Positions 34,524 through 38,609 of a stretch of DNA of 38,609 nucleotides are shown here, in pieces. The DNA is taken from assembly GCA_014338185.1 (NCBI GenBank), contig QUBV01000026.1, forward strand, positions 1 to 38,609, in the 5' to 3' direction. The notes below the pieces were generated by a model. It saw nothing but the letters and a program-made list of their open reading frames with translations. It was not told the DNA's origin and did not search any database. Made by a program: the position numbers and the translations under genes. The stretch comes from Lysobacterales bacterium. Its GTDB lineage: Bacteria > Pseudomonadota > Gammaproteobacteria > Xanthomonadales > Rhodanobacteraceae. Within the stretch, counting starts at the first letter, position 1. Each line of letters starts with the position of its first letter.

Positions 34524-36898
34524 CACTGCGCCAGTCGTGCGCGCAGCGCCTCCAACCGCGGGCGGGACAGCTCGGCCTCCCCACCGGCCGTGGCCAGCAG
34601 CGACTGCGCCTGGTCCAGATGGCCGCGCGCGGCGGCCAGCGCGCCACGCCGTTGTTCGTAGTCGGCCCGGGCCAGCGCCGCGCGCAGGCGCAGCGGCACG
34701 GGCAGCGCGGCGGGATCACCGCGTGAATAGGCTTCAAGCACGGCACCGGCGTCCGCTGCCCGCTCCAGTTGCAGCAGCAACTCGGCATGGGTCACGCGCG
34801 CGGCCTGCGTGAGCGGACTGCCGGCGCCGGCGTGCGCGTGCGCCATGGCCTCGGCCTCGGCCGCGTAGCGCACCGCCTGCGCGGCATCGCCGAGATGCTG
34901 CAGCGCGCGGGCGTAGTTGCCGAGCAGTGCCGCCGTCGCGGCCGAGGGGCCATGCGCGGTGCGGCGCAACGCCAGCGCCTGCCGGAATGATTGCTCGGCG
35001 GCCGCATGGTCGCGGCGGCGGAACTGCATCGCGCCGAGGTTGTTGAGCGTGTTGAGCGCGTCGTTGCCGCTGTCGAGGTCGAGCGCGTGCCACAGCGCCA
35101 GCGCTTCGCGCGAGGCCGCGATGCCGTCGTCGAGCCGGTTGGCCTGACCGTAGGCGGCGCCCAGGTTGGTGTACAGCGCGGCCGTCTCGAAGTGCAGGCG
35201 CCCGGATCGTTGCAGGCGCTGTTGCAGCGCCGCTTCGAGTGTGGCCAGGGCGCCGCTGGCGTCACCGTCCTCGCGCTGCAGGCGCGCCTGCAGCGCGCGG
35301 CTGCTGAGCAGCACGTCGGCATGGCGTGCGGGCTGGCGCTCCCAGAACGCCTGGGCCGCCGCGAGCAGGGCCTTGGCGTCCTCGCGCCGGCCCATGCGAT
35401 GCACGGTTTCGGCGAGAGTGAAGCGCACGTCGGCGGCGGCGGCCGCGTCGTCGATCTCGTGCTCGCGTTCGAGCCAGCGCCGCAGCAGCGGTTCGGCACC
35501 GGTGTAGTCGTCGATGTGGAAATGCAGCTCGCCCAGGGCCTTGAGGACTTCGGCATTGAGCCGCGGGGCGTCGGCAAAGCTGGCGTCGATGCGTGCGGCC
35601 GCGCGATCGAGCACCTGCTTGGCGGTCAACGGCGACTGGCCGTGGCTGGCCTGGCTGGCGTCACGGAACATCAGCGCGAGGTAGTCGCGCACCGCCCGGT
35701 TGCGCGCGGCCTCGGCCTGGGCGATGTCGCGTTCGCGCAGCGCTTCGAGCCGGGCCAGCGAGATGGCCGCGAGTGCGCCGATCAGGCCGGCGAACACCAG
35801 CGCTGCGCTGGCGGCGGCCAGCCAGTGGCGCCGCAACAGGCGGGCCAGGCGATAGGCCGGCGCGCGGCCGCGTGCCTGCACCGGCCGGTGCGCCCGATAC
35901 CGGCGCAGGTCGTCGGCCAGCGCTTCGACCGAGGCGTAGCGCGCCGCCGGCTCGACCTGCAACGCCTTGCCGACGATCGCGTCGAGGTCGCCACACAGGA
36001 TGTGTGCCGGCGTCGACGAACCCGCCTGTGTGCTCCGCGCCGGCGCGATCCGCGCCGCGTGCCGATCCACGCCCGAGGCGCCCCAGGGCGACCGGCCGGT
36101 GAGCAGCTCATGCAGCAGCAGGCCCAATGCGTACACGTCGACCGCGGTGGTCGGTGCCGCCCCGCTGAACTGCTCGGGAGCGGCATAGCGCGGCGTGAGA
36201 CCCGGCATGCGCGGTGCATCGCGGCCCGCATCGAGCAGCTGCGCGATGCCGAAATCGAGCAGGGCGACGCGACCGTCGCTGCGCACGAGGATGTTGTCGG
36301 GCTTGAGGTCGCGGTGCACGATCAGGTGGCGATGGGCGCAGGCCACCGCCTCGCATACCTGCAGGAACAGGCCGAGCCGCGCGTCCAGGCCCAAGGCGCT
36401 GCCATGCTGCAGCAAGGGCACGCCGTCGACGTACTCCATCACCATGTACGGCGAGCCGTCGCCGAGGTCGCCGGCATCGATGATCTGGGCGATGCCCGGA
36501 TGCCGCAGCCGCGCGAGCAGGCGCTGCTCGTGCTGGAAGCGCGCGGCATCGCCGCGGTGCCGGCGCAACAGCTTGATCGCGACCTGCTGCTCGAAACGAC
36601 CGTCGTCGCGCTGGCCCAGCCAGACCTCGCCCATGCCGCCGCGTCCGACGCGGCGCGTGAGCCGCCATGGGCCGATGCGTGGCGGTGCGGCGATCGCGGG
36701 TTCGAGTCCGATCTCCATGAACGCATCCGAGGCATCCACCGCGTGCAGCAGTGCCTCGACTTCGGCGCGCAGCGTGGCATCGTCGGTCGCGGTGGCCAGC
36801 CACGCCGCACGCGCGTCCGGTGCCAGCTCCAGCGCGGCATCGAGCAGCGCCTCGACGCGCGCGAAGCGCTCGGCCGCGGGGTTCGCGTGCCCGTTCAT
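34523..36898 (-). CDS. Ser/Thr protein kinase with TM helix and TPR-like C-terminus, copy 2
   Basis: A 791-residue kinase paralogous in layout to the one at 26-29 kb. Kinase domain about 75-345: GRGGMGEVWLG loop at 85-95, Lys109, IVHRDLKPDN with Asp197, DFG at 215-217, PRYAAPEQ. TM helix about 359-381, then about 400 residues of TPR-type helical repeats (LNTLNNLGAMQFRRRDHAAAEQSFRQAL and related). The N-terminal 60 residues resemble the same short helix pair found before the kinase domain of copy 1. ATG 36898 overlaps the ECF sigma stop by 4 nt. It keeps a canonical HRD, unlike copy 1 (HHD). It probably phosphorylates its coupled sigma factor in response to something sensed by the TPR part. 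Confidence 0.95.
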   Translation of the reverse strand: MNGHANPAAERFARVEALLDAALELAPDARAAWLATATDDATLRAEVEALLHAVDASDAFMEIGLEPAIAAPPRIGPWRLTRRVGRGGMGEVWLGQRDDGRFEQQVAIKLLRRHRGDAARFQHEQRLLARLRHPGIAQIIDAGDLGDGSPYMVMEYVDGVPLLQHGSALGLDARLGLFLQVCEAVACAHRHLIVHRDLKPDNILVRSDGRVALLDFGIAQLLDAGRDAPRMPGLTPRYAAPEQFSGAAPTTAVDVYALGLLLHELLTGRSPWGASGVDRHAARIAPARSTQAGSSTPAHILCGDLDAIVGKALQVEPAARYASVEALADDLRRYRAHRPVQARGRAPAYRLARLLRRHWLAAASAALVFAGLIGALAAISLARLEALRERDIAQAEAARNRAVRDYLALMFRDASQASHGQSPLTAKQVLDRAAARIDASFADAPRLNAEVLKALGELHFHIDDYTGAEPLLRRWLEREHEIDDAAAAADVRFTLAETVHRMGRREDAKALLAAAQAFWERQPARHADVLLSSRALQARLQREDGDASGALATLEAALQQRLQRSGRLHFETAALYTNLGAAYGQANRLDDGIAASREALALWHALDLDSGNDALNTLNNLGAMQFRRRDHAAAEQSFRQALALRRTAHGPSAATAALLGNYARALQHLGDAAQAVRYAAEAEAMAHAHAGAGSPLTQAARVTHAELLLQLERAADAGAVLEAYSRGDPAALPVPLRLRAALARADYEQRRGALAAARGHLDQAQSLLATAGGEAELSRPRLEALRARLAQ

Positions 36899-37482
36899 GC
36901 GTGGTCGGCTCCGGCGACCGCGGCCGCGGCGCCGTCCAGTTCCCGATACAGCCAGGCGCGTGCCTTGATCCAGTCGCGGCGCACGGTACGCGTGGTGACG
37001 CCCAGCACCGTGGCCGTCTCGGCGTCCGAGTAGCCGGCGAAGAAGCGGCATTCGACCACCCGGGCCAGGCGCGGGCTGAGCGCGGCCAGGCGCTGCAGCG
37101 CCTCGTCCAGCGCCACGAGCTGCTCGTCGCTGACCCAGAAGGGCTCGTGCGCGGCCTGCGCCGGTGTGTCGTGCCCACCATGCCCGCGCTTGGCGGTCTG
37201 TTGCGCGCGCGCGTGGTCGACCAGGGCCTGGCGCATCGCCAGCGCGGCCACGCGCAGGAAATGCCGTTCGTCGTTCCAGCGCGGGTTGCGCTGCAGGCGC
37301 AGCCATGCCTCGTGCACCAGCGCGGTGGTGCACAGCGTCTCGCCCGCGCGCACGCGCAGTCGCGCAAAGTGGGCGTGCGTGCGCAGGGCCGCGAGCAGTT
37401 GCGGCGCGAGCCAGCGCGCTGCGTCGAGATCGGCGGAATCGAGGCCGGGATCGAGGCCGGCGTCGCAGGTGGATCGTGTCAC
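36895..37482 (-). CDS. kinase-linked ECF sigma factor (ECF43/TIGR02999-type), copy 2
   Basis: A 195-residue sigma factor. Region 2 carries CTTALVHEAWLRLQ at 51-64, again with Thr52-Thr53 in place of the acidic residues of region 2.2; region 4 has GVTTRTVRRDWIKARAWL. Position and sequence match copy 1 closely, indicating two members of one family. It is translationally coupled to kinase copy 2. The start is GTG 37482 with no visible ribosome binding site, so the start is the least certain of the three ECF genes. It lies 64 nt from the stop of the E2-like gene. Confidence 0.9.
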   Translation of the reverse strand: MTRSTCDAGLDPGLDSADLDAARWLAPQLLAALRTHAHFARLRVRAGETLCTTALVHEAWLRLQRNPRWNDERHFLRVAALAMRQALVDHARAQQTAKRGHGGHDTPAQAAHEPFWVSDEQLVALDEALQRLAALSPRLARVVECRFFAGYSDAETATVLGVTTRTVRRDWIKARAWLYRELDGAAAAVAGADHA

Positions 37483-37546
37483 GGGCGGTGCCGGGGTCGC
37501 CGCGGCCGGGCGCGGCGTGGTGCGCCGCCCGGCCGCGCTTGCAGCG

Positions 37547-38609
37547 TTACTGCGGCCGCGCGAGGTCGTCGAGAACCGCCTTGAGGAAGCGCGCGGCCTC
37601 GCCGCCGGTGCAGGCGCGATGGTCGAAGGTGAGCGACAGCGGCAGGCGACGATGCACTTCGATGCCGCCCATCACCGCGACCACGTCGTGGCTGAGCTTG
37701 CCCACGCCGACGATGGCCACGCACGGCGGCACCACCACCACGGTGCCGTAGCGGCCCGCGAACATGCCGAAGTTGGACAGGCTGATGGTGTAGCCGGTGA
37801 GTTCGGACGGCGCGATCGAGCGGTCCTCGACCTGCGCGCGCAGGCGGTTGATGCCCTCGCGCAGGCCGCGCGCATCGAGCAGGTGCGCGTTGCGCAGCGC
37901 GGGCACGAACAGGCCATCGGGCGTGTCCACCGCGATGCCGAGGTCGACATGCGGGTGGCGCGTGAGGCTGAGGTTCTGGTCGTCGAACCAGGCATTGAGC
38001 GCGGGTTCGGTGCGGCAGCCGGCGACGATCGCGCGGATCACGCGCGAGGTGATGTCCTGCTTGCCGAGCCAGGCGTGCAAGTCGGCATCGTCGACGATCG
38101 TGGTCTGCACCACGCGGTCGCGCGCATCGGCCATCACCCGCGCCATGTTGCGGCGCACGCCCTTGACGGCCACGCCGCGCTGCTCCAGCCAGACGCGCAC
38201 GCCGTCGGGCGTGGCGGGGAAGCGCTCGATCTGATCAGGCGGCGACGCCGGCGGAGAAGGCTTGCCGGACTCGACGAGTGCCTGCAGCGCCTCGACGGAC
38301 ACGCCGCACACCTCGCCGGGCACGCTCATCAGTTTGGAGCGGCGGTGTGGGCGCGCGGTGATGCCCTCGCTGGCCGCCAGGTCGTCGCCCTTGCGCGCCA
38401 TCGTGCCGATGACCTTCGTGATGCGGGCGGGGTTGTGGACCGAGCGGTCGATCTTGACGCGCTCATCATCGAAGTAATCGGCCGCGGCCGCGAGCACACG
38501 CCGCACGAGTTCGGCGTCGTCCACGGGCAGGTCGATGCGGTACAGGAGGTGATACCCGTTGCCTGACATCGCAACGATCGGCTCGGGCCAGCCGAGCGTG
38601 GACAGGAAC
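37547..38609 (-). CDS. 2-oxoacid dehydrogenase E2-type acyltransferase domain joined to primase-like segment (5' end outside window)
   Basis: The frame is open to the right edge, so the start lies outside; the first visible Met (38569) is internal. Counting from it, residues 1-100 look like the N-terminal primase-type domain of mobile-element primase/helicases: GWPEPIVAMSGNGYHLLYR, then VHNPARITKVIGTMARKGDD and RPHRRSKLMSVP. From about residue 137 the sequence switches to the E2 catalytic core of pyruvate/branched-chain dehydrogenase complexes: GVRRNMARVMADAR, RAIVAGCRTEPALNAWFDD, HPHVDLGIAVDTPDGLFVPAL, TISLSNFGMFAGRYG and TFDHRACTGGEAARFL with the catalytic His (the usual Asp is Thr). No lipoyl or E3-binding domain is present. 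The join near 38160 is probably an assembly or recombination junction; a real fusion is possible. Confidence 0.75.
   Translation of the reverse strand, partial: FLSTLGWPEPIVAMSGNGYHLLYRIDLPVDDAELVRRVLAAAADYFDDERVKIDRSVHNPARITKVIGTMARKGDDLAASEGITARPHRRSKLMSVPGEVCGVSVEALQALVESGKPSPPASPPDQIERFPATPDGVRVWLEQRGVAVKGVRRNMARVMADARDRVVQTTIVDDADLHAWLGKQDITSRVIRAIVAGCRTEPALNAWFDDQNLSLTRHPHVDLGIAVDTPDGLFVPALRNAHLLDARGLREGINRLRAQVEDRSIAPSELTGYTISLSNFGMFAGRYGTVVVVPPCVAIVGVGKLSHDVVAVMGGIEVHRRLPLSLTFDHRACTGGEAARFLKAVLDDLARPQ

Overview
The window is about 38.6 kb of very GC-rich DNA with tightly packed genes, many of which overlap by exactly 4 nt. Gene content and protein style suggest a gammaproteobacterium of the Lysobacterales (Xanthomonadales), perhaps a Rhodanobacteraceae/Dokdonella-like lineage. 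The clues are an SAH-riboswitch-controlled ahcY, metK, several Ser/Thr-kinase/ECF sigma pairs, and secreted beta-helix proteins with short acidic-aromatic C-terminal tails. This placement is inference; no rRNA or tRNA is present to confirm it.

Layout. 0.3-5.2 kb (+): a small multi-pass membrane protein and two large secreted parallel beta-helix proteins. 5.4-6.9 kb (+): inorganic pyrophosphatase and a DMT-type transporter. 6.9-16.1 kb: the most unusual region. A two-gene + strand unit (STAS antagonist, RsbW-like ATPase) converges on a five-gene - strand operon: LuxE-like acyl-protein synthetase, LuxC-PaaK fusion, PaaK-like ligase, RsbW-like ATPase fused to a GNAT domain, and a membrane dCache-HAMP-SpoIIE phosphatase. 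A complete partner-switching circuit (phosphatase, kinase, antagonist) is thus physically joined to a fatty-acyl activation/reduction module, and no luciferase genes are present. 16.4-18.7 kb (+): a DUF5916 outer-membrane protein. 18.7-21.6 kb (-): ahcY behind an SAH riboswitch, then an ECF sigma factor coupled to a membrane protein. 21.7-24.4 kb (-): an unknown small protein and a type Vd-like patatin autotransporter. 24.6-26.0 kb (+): a secreted PD40 beta-propeller protein. 26.0-29.4 kb (-): ECF sigma coupled to a Ser/Thr kinase with TPRs. 29.5-31.7 kb (-): metK and a CtaA/COX15-type heme A synthase. 31.8-34.5 kb: a secreted repeat protein (-) divergent from a VWA-PAN protein (+). 34.5-37.5 kb (-): a second ECF sigma/Ser-Thr kinase pair. 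37.5 kb to the right edge (-): a 2-oxoacid dehydrogenase E2 catalytic domain joined in frame to a primase-like segment, open at the window edge and possibly chimeric.

Themes. Regulation by protein phosphorylation dominates: one RsbU/V/W-type module, two kinase-linked ECF sigmas and one further ECF sigma. Four secreted proteins end in a similar tail, [VL]-I/L-[FY]-x-[DN]-[DG]-F-[DE], which looks like an unnamed C-terminal tag. MetK and AhcY make up part of the SAM/SAH methyl cycle. Strong inverted repeats lie between genes; some are plausible terminators and two are not easily explained that way.
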